A stretch of 64,000 nucleotides of DNA from Ascidia mentula (taxonomy: Eukaryota > Chordata > Ascidiacea > Phlebobranchia > Ascidiidae), in contig OX387203.1 in NCBI GenBank assembly GCA_947561715.1, forward strand, positions 10,602,001-10,666,000. The letters are read 5' to 3'. Under the pieces are notes generated by a model. It was not told where the DNA came from, did no database searches, and saw nothing but the letters and a program-made list of their open reading frames with translations. Positions 15,201 to 25,957 of this stretch are shown here, one piece after another. The first letter of the stretch is position 1, and every line of letters begins with the position of its first letter. The position numbers were made by a program, and so were the translations under genes.

Positions 15201-18200
15201 TACCACCTGGAATGCCGTCGCGTACCACTAGTGGTACGCGTACCACCGGTTTGGAAACACTGCTTTAATGTGTTATAAACAAATCAGCAAATGCTAATCT
15301 AGGTGTGTAAAAGCGCACAAACTTACCCGTAATTTAGCGGAACCTGATTCAGTTTGAAACGAATTCACCACGAACTTAATCACGTGATTTGGCGGGGCAT
15401 TGATAAACCATTGACAGATTTCATAGTTGTTGTAAGTTCCAGGCCAACCAGGAGATGTGAGAACTTCCGTCCCTCTGAGGTTTGCTGTGCGATTGGTTTC
15501 GCCACAACGATGATTCCGGACTAGAATAACGCAATTCACAAATATTTGAAGTTTTGATTCAACACGTATAATTGCAACTTCAAGGAAAAAATATGATAGG
15601 TTTTCTTGTGAAGTTTCGAATATAATTAAATGCAAAATATCCTCTTTAACAATTCATATATTTTTGCAATGACATATTAATGTCTCTAAATCAGGGTTTC
15701 TTTAACTGTGTGCGATGAAACGGGCTCAGGTGTGCCGCGAATCTGATCAAAAATAAACGCATCAATGCATGTCTAAAACACCAAGGAATGTAACTTCAAA
15801 AACATACGAAAAAGCAAAACTGCAACTACCAGCTATGTAGTTGATTGAAAATCCTGAAGAAAATACACTTCCATCCGAAGTAAATGTTAATCGAATCGCA
15901 TTTAAATTTGTAGCGACAGTGGAACCTGACGACATAGATCCACTTGAGGAACGTAACAATGTACTTCCGCCTTGGTCGTATATCTGTAATAGTAATATCA
16001 AAAGTTTAAAGCAGTAGCAAGTTTTCAAAACAGGTCGAGAGCTATTTTTGATCACTGCGTTTGCTTAGAGCGATACATTTTTGATTTTCTCTTTGGCCGG
16101 ATGCAAAACACACACATTTTGCTTTGTTGGAATATTTGTTTGTTTGCTATATTGTGGCAGATGTACACTTGTGCGCCAGCTTTTCAAACAAAGAAAGATT
16201 TCGCCGGCGCAAACCGTGTCTGTGATTCCTGCCTTATTCAGCCTCAATATATTTTTCTTCAAATCAAAATGACCAAACTTACCCGCAATTTATCACAACA
16301 TAATTCAGTTTGAAACGAGTTTACGATGAATTTGATCACGTGATTTGGTGGAGCATTGATGAACCATTGGCAGTTTTCATAGTTGTAGTAAGTTCCAGGC
16401 CAACCGGGAGATGTGAGAACTTCCGTCACGCTGACGTTTGCTGTGCGATTGGTTTTGCCACAACGAGGTGTCCAGATAACTAGTGACGTAACAAAGAGTC
16501 AACAAACATACACTGTATTTTTTTTTTGTTGCAGAACATGTTGTCACAAAACATACCAATGTGTTAAAACTGTTTCTTATACCTGCTGCGTAATTGACTG
16601 AAAACCCCTGATGTGCTCCACTGCTGCCAGAAGTGAAAGTCAACCGAGCCACACTTCCAATAGAAGTGAAATTGAAACCAGATGACAGAAATCCAGAAAA
16701 AGAATTCAAAAATCTATTTTCGTTGTAAATCTGCGATAGTAACAGAATAATTCATCGGATATAACAAATTGTTCAAAATCTAAAGTAAGCTTTTAAACTT
16801 TGTTTATATTTATGAGCTTATCGTGGAATAATTCTTCGTATAACTCATTATCGTTCGATATTCCTTTAGGGCAGTGATTCCCAACCATTTGGTGGTTGCA
16901 CACAACTTCGAGGTAAAAAATTTGAACGCGTACCAACTAGTTGAGTGTTACAAAGTAACCTAGTGGATGAAGTAACCAACATTTTGAGGTCAATTACGAA
17001 TTTTTAAATTCGAGCTATATCCCTTAATTACGAAAATGTGCTCGCGTACCACCTGGAATGCCGTCGCGTACCAGTATTGGAACCCGTACCACCGGTTTGG
17101 AAACACTGATTTAATTTGTTATAAACTAATCAGCAAGTGCTAATCTAGGTGTGTAAGAGCGCACAAACTTACCCGCAATTTATCGGAACCTGATTCAGTT
17201 TGAAACGAGTTTACGATGAATTTGATCACATGATTTGGTGGGGCATTGATAAACCATTGGCAGTTTTCATAGTTGTAGTAAGTTCCTGGCCAACCGGGAG
17301 ATGTGAGAACTTCCGTCACGCTGACGTTTGCTGTGCGATTGGTTTCGCCACAACGAGGTGTCCAGATAACTAGTGACGTAACAAAGAGTCAACAAACATA
17401 CACTGTATTTTTTTTGTTGCAGAACATGTTGTCACAAAACATACCAATGTGTTAAAACTGTTTCTTATACCTGCTGCGTAATTGATTGAAAACCCCTGAT
17501 GTGCTCCACTGCTGCCAGAAGTGAAAGTCAACCGAGCCACACTTCCAATAGAAGTAAAATTGAAACCAGATGACAGAAATCCAGAAAAAGAATTTAAAGT
17601 TCTATTTTCGTTGTAAATCTGCGATGGTAACAGAATAATTCATCGGAAATTACAAATAATTTCAGGTTTTCTGGCACAATGAAACGATAATTTTTATTGA
17701 TGGAAATTTCGTCAGCTATTCAACGAGGTTTTATCGGGGTAATGTTGGGAAACAACAAATTTCTTAAAATCTGAAACAAACTTTAAAATTTTCGTTTGGA
17801 ATTTCCATAATGTGTTATAAACTAATCAGCAAGTGCCAATCTAGGTGTAAGAGCGCACAAACTTACCCGCAATTGATCGGAACTTGATTCAGTTTGAAAC
17901 GAATTCACCACGAACTTGATTACGTGATTTGGCGGGGCATTGATAAACCATTGGCAGTTTTCATAGTTGTTGTAAATTCCAGGCCAACCAGGAGATAAGA
18001 GAACTTCCGTCACGCTGACGTTTGCTGTGCGATTGGCTTCGCCACAACGAGGTGTCCAGATAACTAGTGACGTAACAAAGAGTCAACAAACATACACTGT
18101 ATTTTTATATTGTGTTGTTGCAGAAAATGTTGTCACAAAACATACCAATGTGTCAAAACTGTTTCTTATACCTGCTGCGTAATTGATTGAAAACCCCTGA

Positions 18201-20047
18201 TATGCTCCACTGCTGCCAGAAGTGAAAGTCAACCGAGCCACACTTCCAACAGAAGTAAAATTGAAACCAGATGATAGAAATCCAGAAAAAGAATTTAAAG
18301 TTCTATTTTCGTTGTAAATCTGCGATGGTAACAGAATAATTCATCGGAGATTACAAATAATTTCTGGTTTTCTGGCTCAATTAAACGTTAATTTTTATTG
18401 ATGGAAATTTCGTCAGCTATTCAACTCGACTTCATGAGAATAATGCTGGGAAATTACAAGTTGCTTCAAATCTGATACAAACTTTGTTTATATTGATGAC
18501 CTTATCTCGCCATGACTCTATGTATGACTACTTTTCGTTCGGAATTTCCATAATGTGTTATAAACTAATCAGCAAGTGCCAATCTAGGTGTGTAAGAGTG
18601 CACAAACTTACCCGGAATTTATCGGAACCTGATTCAGTTTGAAACGAATTCACCACGAACTTAATCACGTGATTTGGCGAGGCATTGATAAACCATTGGC
18701 AGATTTCATAGTTGTTGTAAGTTCCAGGCCAACCAGGAGATGTGAGAACTTCCGTCCCTCTGAGGCTTGCTGTGCGGTTGGTTTCGCCACAACGATGATT
18801 CCGGACTACAATAACGCAATTCACAAATATTTGAAGTTTTGATTCAACACGTATAATTGCAACTTCAAGGCAAAAATATGATAGGTTTTCTTGTGAAGTG
18901 TCGAATATAATTGAATACAAAATTTCCTCTTTACAATTCATATATTTTTACAATGACATATTAATGTCTCTAAATCAGGGTTTCCGTTACTGTGTGCGAT
19001 GAAACGGGCTCAGGTGTGCCGCGAATCTTATCAAAAATAAACGCAACAATGCATGTCTAAAACACCAAGGAATGTAACTTCAAAAACATACGAAAAATCA
19101 AAACTGCAACTACCAGCTATGTAGTTGATTGAAAATCCAGAAGAAGTTACACTTCCATCCGAAGTAAATGTTAATCGAACCGCATTTAAATTCGCAGCGA
19201 CAGTGGAACCTGACGACACAGATCCACTCAAAGAACGTAACAATGTATTTCCGCCTTGGTCGTATATCTGTAATAGTAATATCAAAAGTCTAATGCAGTA
19301 GCAAGTTTTTATAACAGGGCAAGAGCAATATTAGGGCACTGCGTTTGCTTAGATCGACACATTTTTGGTTTACTCTTTGGCCGGATCCAAAACACACACA
19401 TTTTGCTCTGTTAGAATCTTTGCTTGTTTGTTTTATTGACACAGATTTTCGCTCGTGCGAAAGCTTACGTTAAAACAAAGAAAGATTTCGCCGGCGCAAA
19501 CCATGTTTGTGGCCCCGGACTTATTTAGCCCTAAGATACTTTTCATTAAATCAGAATGACTCAACATAAAAGTGTTGAAACTTACTTTGAGATTGTCATA
19601 ACCTGATTCAGTTTGAAACGAATTCACCACCAATTTGATCACGTGATTTGGCGGGGCAATAATAAACCATTGGCAGTTTTCATTGTTTTTGTAATTTCCA
19701 GGCCAACCAGGAGATGTAAGGACTTTCTCCACACTGACACTTGCTGTGCGGCTGATTTCATGACATGGAGAACTCCAAAATACTTCGACAATATTGGTAA
19801 GTATTTAGGTTTGATATTATTTAATTTTTATCGCAAATAATTTTTATCGATGTCAAATAAGTGATGTGTGAGGTTACTTTTTTATTGCTTGAATAAATTT
19901 GCTACAGGGACTTGAAAACCGCATCATATTCCCCTATAGTTATTTTTTCGTATTTACTTTTGATGATGTCGAAAAGTAAGTCCTACCTGTATTGAACATC
20001 ACAAGAAAGCCAAAATTAATTTGCAATGCAAGCCGTTTGTTCATCAT
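260..20047 (-). CDS. Receptor gene B: signal peptide plus 20 CUB domains, 3' end beyond window
   Basis: Not a gene I can name; it is the expanded paralog of gene A (35772-41792). The signal-peptide exon is 19987-20047 (starts MMNKRLALQ, donor GTAGGA). Twenty CUB modules follow, each an N exon then a C exon, listed 5' to 3': 19586-19782/19114-19267, 18612-18805/18172-18319, 17867-18063/17471-17618, 17173-17369/16583-16730, 16283-16479/15830-15983, 15327-15520/14708-14855, 14403-14599/13947-14100, 13489-13682/13017-13170, 12513-12706/12095-12248, 11642-11835/11048-11195, 10743-10939/9827-9974, 9528-9718/9075-9228, 8551-8744/7626-7773, 7321-7517/6864-7017, 6340-6533/5415-5562, 5110-5306/4657-4810, 4133-4326/3209-3356, 2904-3100/2451-2604, 1928-2121/1011-1155, 706-902/260-407. 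N exons run phase 1 to 0 and C exons 0 to 1, so each module is symmetric and the whole stays in frame (about 2,326 codons). Typical cores are LTSPGWPGTYNNYENCQW and SSGFSINYIAG. By analogy with gene A, a CCP-Ig-membrane end should lie left of the window. An extracellular recognition role is inference. Confidence 0.85.
1361..1834. repeat. 0.47-kb intronic repeat, copy in CUB19 intron
   Basis: Starts tgtggcaacacgcatgtt and ends ggtacgctgcagcac. Equivalent introns without it (for example 18.32-18.61 kb) read straight from 'cttatctcg' to 'ccatgactctatg', so it is an insertion. Further copies sit at 3561-4040, 5767-6243, 7978-8454, 10182-10645 and, in gene A, 39774-40238, always in the same intron position, so they were multiplied with the CUB units. 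No clear terminal repeats or coding capacity. Confidence 0.6.
2451..9718 (-). repeat. 2.2-kb higher-order tandem repeat, four units of two CUB modules
   Basis: Units begin at N exons with the VIWTPRCG-type start, ending at 2904, 5110, 7321 and 9528, which gives spacings of 2206, 2211 and 2207 bases. Each unit holds a VIWT-type N exon with a 154-nt C exon (IYDQGGST start), then a VRNPRCG-type N exon with a 145-148-nt C exon (IYNENRT start). Introns are repeated along with exons and are almost as alike as the exons, which points to recent unequal crossing-over rather than old duplication under selection. The two flanking modules (9827-10939 on the right, 260-902 on the left) follow a different pairing. 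Confidence 0.85.
3561..10645. repeat. 0.47-kb intronic repeat, four further copies in gene B
   Basis: Copies at 3561-4040, 5767-6243, 7978-8454 and 10182-10645, each in the long intron between a VRN- or VIWT-type N exon and its C exon. They are near identical to one another and to 1361-1834. The span given covers all four; the sequence between them is CUB exons and introns. Confidence 0.6.
11337..11577. mobile_element. hAT-type MITE, copy 1 (CUB10 intron)
   Basis: Inverted ends CAGTGTTTCCCAACC and GGTTCGGAAACACTG flank a 241-bp non-coding element. The flanks ctttagag and ctttaatg are an imperfect 8-bp target duplication, as expected for hAT elements. It lies in an intron of gene B. Confidence 0.7.
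14997..15262. mobile_element. hAT-type MITE, copy 2 (CUB6 intron)
   Basis: Same element and same flanks (ctttagag / ctttaatg) as 11337-11577, 266 bp, with a short internal duplication of the 'gcgtaccacctggaatgccgt' type near the right end. Identical flanks show it was copied with the CUB module and not inserted independently. Confidence 0.7.
16872..17108. mobile_element. hAT-type MITE, copy 3 (CUB4 intron)
   Basis: Third copy, 237 bp, in the equivalent gene B intron. Ends cagtgattcccaacc and ggtttggaaacactg. More divergent than the other two. Confidence 0.65.
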
Positions 20048-20055
20048 TGAGATTT

Positions 20056-20720
20056 ATGTCATCATTTCTTGTACCTGGATATAATTTTTGCTAGCAGTTA
20101 ATTGTTATAAAGTCACTTAGGTAACAGATATGATATATCCTAAATAGGATTTCCTGATATGTTACTTGCGATACAATGAGTGTCGGTCCTTAATCAAATT
20201 GTGCCCGGCACCATAAGGAAACCCCGCGCATCCAAACAAGGGCTTCATCAATTTACCAGATAAAGGTCACATGATTTGTGTTCCAGAAAGTTATCATGAC
20301 CTTTGCAAACGAGACGCTGATGGTCGACAAATCTTTAAACGCACATAACTTTGTCTGTTTTCGTCGACTTTCGATGACATTTTTCACAAGTCGCAGAGAT
20401 ATGTTTGATTAAGTACCTTGTTTAACAGAAGGTATGATATCACACAATGTTGACTGTTAGTCAGTATATTTCAATAAAGTTTGTTATGCGTGCTGAAAGT
20501 ATTGGTTATTCACACACTCCTGGTGATCAGAATAAACGTTTTTTATTCACAAAACATGCTGGCTCGAGTTTTCCTTGTTTCTCTTTAAAAACGTCCCAAT
20601 AATAAACACAAGACTTACGATTTCAAATCAAAATTTTCACTCTCTGCATCCAAAAGCCAATAAATCTTCCAGTGCGATTGAAACAAAAGTCTCAGCTACC
20701 TTCGAGAGCTTATTGACGTG
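20056..20720. promoter_or_regulatory. Conserved upstream block of gene B (matches 41.80-42.48 kb)
   Basis: The block between the receptor start codon and the opposite-strand mini-ORF is strongly conserved between both paralogs, including a run with tatcctaaataggat and the stretch around 20280-20420. Promoter or 5' UTR elements must lie here, but I cannot point to a TATA box with confidence. The role is inference from position and conservation. Confidence 0.35.
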
Positions 20721-20870
20721 AATCGAAACTTTAAGTTTCAACCATGCGAAAACTTCCTGGTTCAGGAAGCCATACAGCTGTTCCTGGTTCAGGAAGCCAT
20801 ACAGCTATTGTTATCGCACTGGAAGATTTGTTGTCATGCAGTAAAGGTCTTTTCGGTGTTGCTAATTATA

Positions 20871-21055
20871 ATGGAAAGTCCGGAAGATGAACGGGATAAT
20901 GACAGCACGTAAGTTATGGTACAAGTGAAAAAGTTGCGATGTTAATTATGATCTGTTGTATGTTGTTGTTATTTGACAGTAGTATAAATATTTTACATTA
21001 CAGCACTGATGATAAACACAGTAGCTGTTCGAAACGTTTGTTCTACTATGAATAG
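20871..21055 (+). CDS. Possible 29-aa two-exon ORF, head-to-head with gene B
   Basis: Exon 20871-20908 starts MESPEDERDND and ends at a good GTAAGT donor. After an acceptor 'ttacag' the frame resumes at 21004 and stops at 21055 with ...SKRLFYYE. The product would be only 29 aa, rich in acidic and serine residues, with no known domain. The same structure is kept in the duplicated copy at 42630-42814, with one replacement (K to E) and a few silent changes. It starts about 820 bases from the gene B start codon, on the other strand. It may be a real micropeptide, the first exons of a longer gene, or a relic. It is not recognised. Confidence 0.35.
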
Positions 21056-21219
21056 TTTCTACTTCGGTTATAAATATGATTTGCTTAAAACTTTAAAAAC
21101 TTGCAAACGCAATTTTTTTACCGAAATGTGTTTGACGCGGGTAGGCTTATTAGAGCCGCAGTGTCTATATAGTATTCATAGGACAGTTTTTGATTGATTG
21201 CATAGCATTGAATATCTAT

Positions 21220-21579
21220 TCAACAAATCCATGATAAATTAATTAATTTAAATATCACTGCCCTAACATGAATATCGTAGGTTTGTCTGAACCAAGAAGT
21301 TTGACTCCGTTGACTCCTTAAGTTTCGGTTGACGTAAAACGGCTTTTCCTTAAGAGGGGTTTGAGTAAATGGAAAGTTATTATCTGGTTTAGGAAAATGC
21401 TGGTAAATGTGTTTTTTCCTTTGGGTTTCCTTTGGGCAACAGGAGCATGAGTTTAAAGAAGAAAAAAAATCACGACCACATAATTTTCCGAGAGTGTTAC
21501 CATGATTTCTCATGTGACAATAATGTTTGAAGAATTCCCAGCCAAGGCAAATAACCTTGCAGAGTTCCATGGACAACAA
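21220..21579 (-). pseudogene. Decayed C2H2 zinc-finger fragment
   Basis: The minus-strand reading has CKVICLGWEFFKHYCHMRNHG, which resembles a C2H2 finger with a slightly altered Cys pair (the usual pattern is CxxCxxxF...HxxxH), followed by CSCCPKETQRKKHIYQHF and an EKPFYVNRNL stretch like a second degraded finger. There is no splice signal, start context or full finger array. The matching region of copy 2 (about 42.9-43.15 kb) is further eroded. Most likely a relic of a zinc-finger gene or transposon protein. Confidence 0.4.
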
Positions 21580-22925
21580 AATTGGAATACACTAACGTAA
21601 ACATTGGCCGTTCATTACCTGCAGCATCCGTGTTATTACTTTATTCAATGTGTCTGCATGGTATTTCTAATTACCAAGTTAAATTAGTGCAATATGATCA
21701 ATTGCAACGTCATCACCACAAAGGCAACTGAGTTGTGCAGTATGTTTAATGCATGTTTGTGTTGAGCAAATGTTTCTTCATGCGAACTCTTGAATGTTAG
21801 TCAATGTTACAGCGTAAATTCTTTCCTCTACTCTGGCATGTCTGTGTTTGCAATCCGGTGCTAGCTGGTCATTCTATTCTTATCAATTCTGTTTACAAAG
21901 AAACTAAATAAACTCTGCAGCTTGAAATAAGTTTGGCGACTACGGAAGATGTTTTAATATACTGCAAAAAGTGTCAAGCAGCTGTTTGTATTTTAAAGGT
22001 TGCAACCGTTATAACCGGCCATATGCGTTTCGACAACATTTTTGCTTTTATAACCGGTTATAGCGATTTATGTCCGAGTTAAATAAAACACAACAAAAGG
22101 CAACGATATTTCGGAATTCAATGAAATATCGATAAAAACACAATCAGGGAAAGCAAAATTAGGTGTTTTGACGTTTGGTCTTGGTATTACTTTTCAAGCC
22201 AGGGGCCAAATTTGGTCAAATCGTTGAAATACGTCATGGAACGGCCAGATCACATGAATGTTAACCATGGGCCAAATTACTATGAATATAATAAATGTTA
22301 GTGTGCTACATCAATCCGTTACAAACTTGTATGCGAAAACACACACGTGTGGAACATGGGTTTCAGAAAACAATAACAGGTTAAACAAATGCAAAGTCTG
22401 TCGCCTAAAGCAAAAGTTTAAATAACAAACAAATTAATTGAGTGGTTTATTGGCAAATTCCCCACAAAACTGCACCAGGACACCAGAACATGGCATAAAA
22501 CAAAGTCTAAAGTGTAAACTTATTCTTGAGTATATATGTAATACTCATGATTCATTTGGCAATCTCTGGTCTTCGCAATTTAAAACAAACGGCTAAAAAG
22601 CAAAAAAAATTTTTGATATTGGAAAGAAACAAATATGGTATAAAATGTTTAATTTTCATGCAAAAATACAACAATTTTAGTAGAAGTGATCTACTGGCAT
22701 AAATTTTCACAAGCGGTGTTAGCGTGTCCTTTATCATTTTTGTGCTTTTACAGCTTGTGTGGTTTACGATTGAATTACGGTGTTAAATGTCTTACTGTAT
22801 GGCAGACGAAACATTGGAGAACTAAACTACGTTAATTATTGCAATGAGATCAGTTCTGTTTTAAATTTTGCATACCTGCCAGAAACAGTTTATTTTATTC
22901 TTGAGTTAAAACATAGCCAACTTAC

Positions 22926-23362
22926 AAAGGTTGCATTTATAGGAGTGTGGTGATTACAAAGTGCTTGTTGTAATGTTTGAGTTGACACGGAATCCAATCC
23001 GCAGCCCCACAGAAACAACATGCCTATGTTTTGCAAAGTACCACAAACAATTTTCACTTCCTCCAATCCCAGTTTGTTGTAACTGATATCGAAAACTTCC
23101 AACTGCAAACAAAAACTCCGCGATTTGAAAGCACTAAGTCCTCCAAACATACAAGTAACGTCATCGTACCGTTATATTCATTTTCTTAATTCCGTTGCAA
23201 ATCAACGTCAACGATTCACAGTTAAGGCCGCATCCTATTGGCCACAGTTTACAGCTACTTCCCTTGAGTATTGGAAGAAAATTTGCCAATGCATAACACG
23301 CAGTTGGGGGCATAGGTGTATGCCAAAATCTTCTGAACATTCTTGTAGATCGATCAATAGCT
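22926..23362 (-). CDS. Leucine-rich-repeat exons (ribonuclease-inhibitor type), partial gene
   Basis: Exon 23170-23362 ends CGLNCESLTLICNGIKK.. and exon 22926-23102 reads LEVFDISYNKLGLEEVKI.. then FLWGCGLDSVSTQTLQQAL. The join is in phase (donor gtacga, acceptor tttgcag). The C-G-L and L.DISYNKLG patterns are the LRR type found in RNase inhibitor and NLR proteins. The exon at 22926-23102 is 59 codons and ends at a gtaag donor. I find no start, no NACHT or other partner domain, and no convincing next exon, so this is either a fragment of an LRR gene or a relic. Confidence 0.5.
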
Positions 23363-24281
23363 CTAAATTGAAACTTTTGCCAATGTAAATTTAAAATCGC
23401 ATTGCAAAGATTTTTTGTTTTGAAATATAAACGTCATGTTATTGAAAAGATATTTATGAATTAAAATAATACATATCGTCATGTTACTATTACCTGGTCC
23501 GAAATTACGCCAGTCCAAGTTTTTGATGAACAGCGTAACTTCGTCAAAAAATATTTCATGCTTTGCTGCAAACATTTTACGGAAATTTAATTTGGGTTGA
23601 TATGTTTGCAACACAATATAATATATTACCCTTTGTTGTGACAACAGAGTGGGTTGCTTTATATATATCTTGCGAATTTGGCCGAATACTGTTCGTTTCT
23701 TTTCTAAACGAACCTGTTTAATAACTACACACAACGAGAAAAAAAAGTACACGTTTTTATTTACCTTGTGCAACCGTGGCGGTTGCTTGTGCAATGACTT
23801 CAGTTGATTGCGAGGCCTCATTCCGATCTACAAACCAGTAAATATCGTAAATTTAGTTAACAATATTCAGCAATAAATATGGAACTTCTGTTGAACATTT
23901 ATAACATTTTTTTGATTTGATAAATTATCTGTCATGTCACCAAGCAAGATTCCAAACAAAAACCGCTTGACCATACACCAATCACGATCAATTAGGACGT
24001 ATGTGAGACACCTGGTGGACATCGTTCTGCGACAAATGCGAGTTTCAACCAACTTTGGTTGTAAGGGCACAAATACATTCCCAAACAGTTCTATGGAGAA
24101 CGCGTTTGGCCTTAATAAAATAAAATTGGAAATAGCATTGGGTTTGGTTGGCATTCTGGAACATATACGTGACAAAACAACAACTAGCTTTGCTTTTATT
24201 CAGGATGAGGTCACAGTATTCCGGCACCGTTAGGAGTTGGCCCACAGTATATGTATGACCTTACCGCGACATAATTCTAGG

Positions 24282-24339
24282 TTAAAGAGCACAAATACAT
24301 TTAAAGAGCACAAGTACATTTAAAGAGCACTAGTACATT
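24282..24339. repeat. Three tandem copies of a ~20-bp motif
   Basis: ttaaagagcacaaatacat, ttaaagagcacaagtacat and ttaaagagcactagtacat lie head to tail. Part of the motif with its downstream 'attccc.aacagtt' context recurs at about 24065-24090, so a local duplication is likely. Confidence 0.7.
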
Positions 24340-24396
24340 CCCTAACAGTTGTATATAAGTTTCGTCCTAATAAAATGGAAAAAAACGTAAGCTAAC

Positions 24397-25044
24397 CACA
24401 TTCATCCACGGATTCAAGTCCAGTTGAGTGTTGATCTTCACGACATCCACAACCAGGCAGGGAAAACGAACAATAAAGATTAGGGTCAGCGCAAGTCTTC
24501 CCACATCGGTGGCCAATTGGGTAAAAGACTCGACTTGGATGACATTCTGTAAGAAAGTGGAGAAACTTGTAATTGCTTTACTATTCAGGCATTTCGTAAA
24601 ATTCTGTCGTAAAAAATATACTTTTTGCCAAGTGTTTATTTTCATGATTAGATGAAAGTTGTTATGTGATTTTGTTTTGTTTAGTCATGTCTCCGATTTA
24701 AAACCATTTCACCTTCGACTCGAATTCGATCAGGTTTTTTACTTGTTTTATGGGTAGGGTGACACGACCAATCACTGCACACCCAACGCCGTAACCACTA
24801 TTGCTGAACAACTTCAAATGATTTTCGACACAAAGTTTCTCAAATAATAAGTAAACTAATATTCTTATAACAAAGCAAATGTTTAACAGCGGAATTTTTC
24901 AAATCGCTTACCACAATCAACCCTAGTTGTCAAATCATCCCTGAGAACAAAGTAATGTTTGCAAAGATCCTTCACGTCAAATATGCATCTTACCACATCT
25001 GGGTATGCAGGACAAATCGCAACAGAGGGATCTTGTATGCACAT
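24397..25044 (-). CDS. Cysteine-rich exons with a TIL-like domain, partial gene
   Basis: Exon 24397-24546 (acceptor ttcttacag, donor gttagc, 150 nt, phase 1-1) reads ECHPSRVFYPIGHRCGKTC.. then YCSFSLPGCGCRED.. and ends with another Cys. This is the cysteine spacing of trypsin-inhibitor-like (TIL) domains. An upstream exon ending at 24912 (possible start Met at 25044) reads ICPAYPDVVRC.. and DLCKHYFVLRDDLTTRVDC and joins in phase. TIL domains occur in secreted protease inhibitors and in mucin/von Willebrand-type proteins. No further exons were found, so the gene is partial or broken. Confidence 0.45.
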
Positions 25045-25957
25045 ATAAAAGGCGGAACGTCAGAAATCTAAATGAAATATTTTTGTCAGTTTAGACCATC
25101 AATATTCCGTGCAAAAATGAAGCCAATCCAAAGTAACATGGGTATTAACCTTCGAACCGTATAACATGAAAAAACTTTGTAGAAAATGTCCGCTGGAAAC
25201 GTAACAAATTTTATTTTAATTGCCGACTCGCAAAAAAACGACTCAAAACAGTTGTGTGTTCAAAGTGGTGGCCCCGATGCACTTTACCGAGTTATGTTGG
25301 TTTGATATGGAGAATAGCTGCATAATAACTCGCACAGTTATTGAGCGTGACAACGAGTTTTGTTAAAATTCCACTTTCCAGTCTCAAGACTCAGAAATCT
25401 GCTTTATGCTGGTTGAAACAAAGTTTAACATCAGAGGTGTCACCCTGCCATCCACGAAACTTACATTATATCCTATGTTACGTCTGTTAATATTAAATAT
25501 TCATCCATAGAAAAGATGTATATGTTCTAGATCAAACATTAAAATTCATCGGCCTGAAGACCTGGTGACCAGAAGCTAAGTATCTTCTTTACTATTTATT
25601 TTCACAAAGGTTTTCACTAAATCCACGAATTGCTACACAAGATTTGGATTTATATAAACTTAATGTCATATTCCTACACCTAAGAGTAAGTTGTACACAA
25701 CCAAACATGAATTTAACCGGCTCCTCGTCTCTAACTTTGTTTTTCTAATTAATTTGTTTTGCAAATTTCTGATAATGACGCAAATTGATGAAAATTACCC
25801 AAAATTTGTTATTTCATAACTAAATTGAAACAATTAGCCAGTACCAACAATTTAAAATGTATATTTGAAAAGTTTCACCCCATGTTATTACATTACTCCT
25901 TAAATAGAAAACTTTAATTTGCTTTGCAGTGGATATATATATATTACACGACTTAAT

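Larger units (their letters stand above)
1..21895. repeat. Segmental duplication, copy 1 (gene B and its upstream flank)
   Basis: Bases from 1 match bases from about 38415 (same intron and CUB exon), and 19.4-21.9 kb matches 41.1-43.45 kb, in the same order and strand. The match stops near 21895 / 43455, just after a shared 'ctctggcatgtctgtg' stretch. Copy 1 is much longer only because the CUB region between these anchors has expanded. The left limit is outside the window. Confidence 0.85.

Noticed and set aside
260-20047. CRISPR-like regular repeat array
   Set aside because: The repeats are kilobase-sized exon-intron units in a eukaryotic gene with splice sites, not short repeats with unique spacers.
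23490-23580. Additional LRR-gene exon (KHEIFFDEVTLFIKNLDW)
   Set aside because: Splice-like signals surround it, but it is open in two frames and its phase does not fit the next LRR exon at 23170-23362.
23867-24245. Frames on both strands around 24.0-24.2 kb as TIL-gene exons
   Set aside because: No clean acceptor and donor pair gives a cysteine-rich, phase-matching exon. Part of the stretch is locally duplicated at about 24.33 kb, which suggests repeat sequence.
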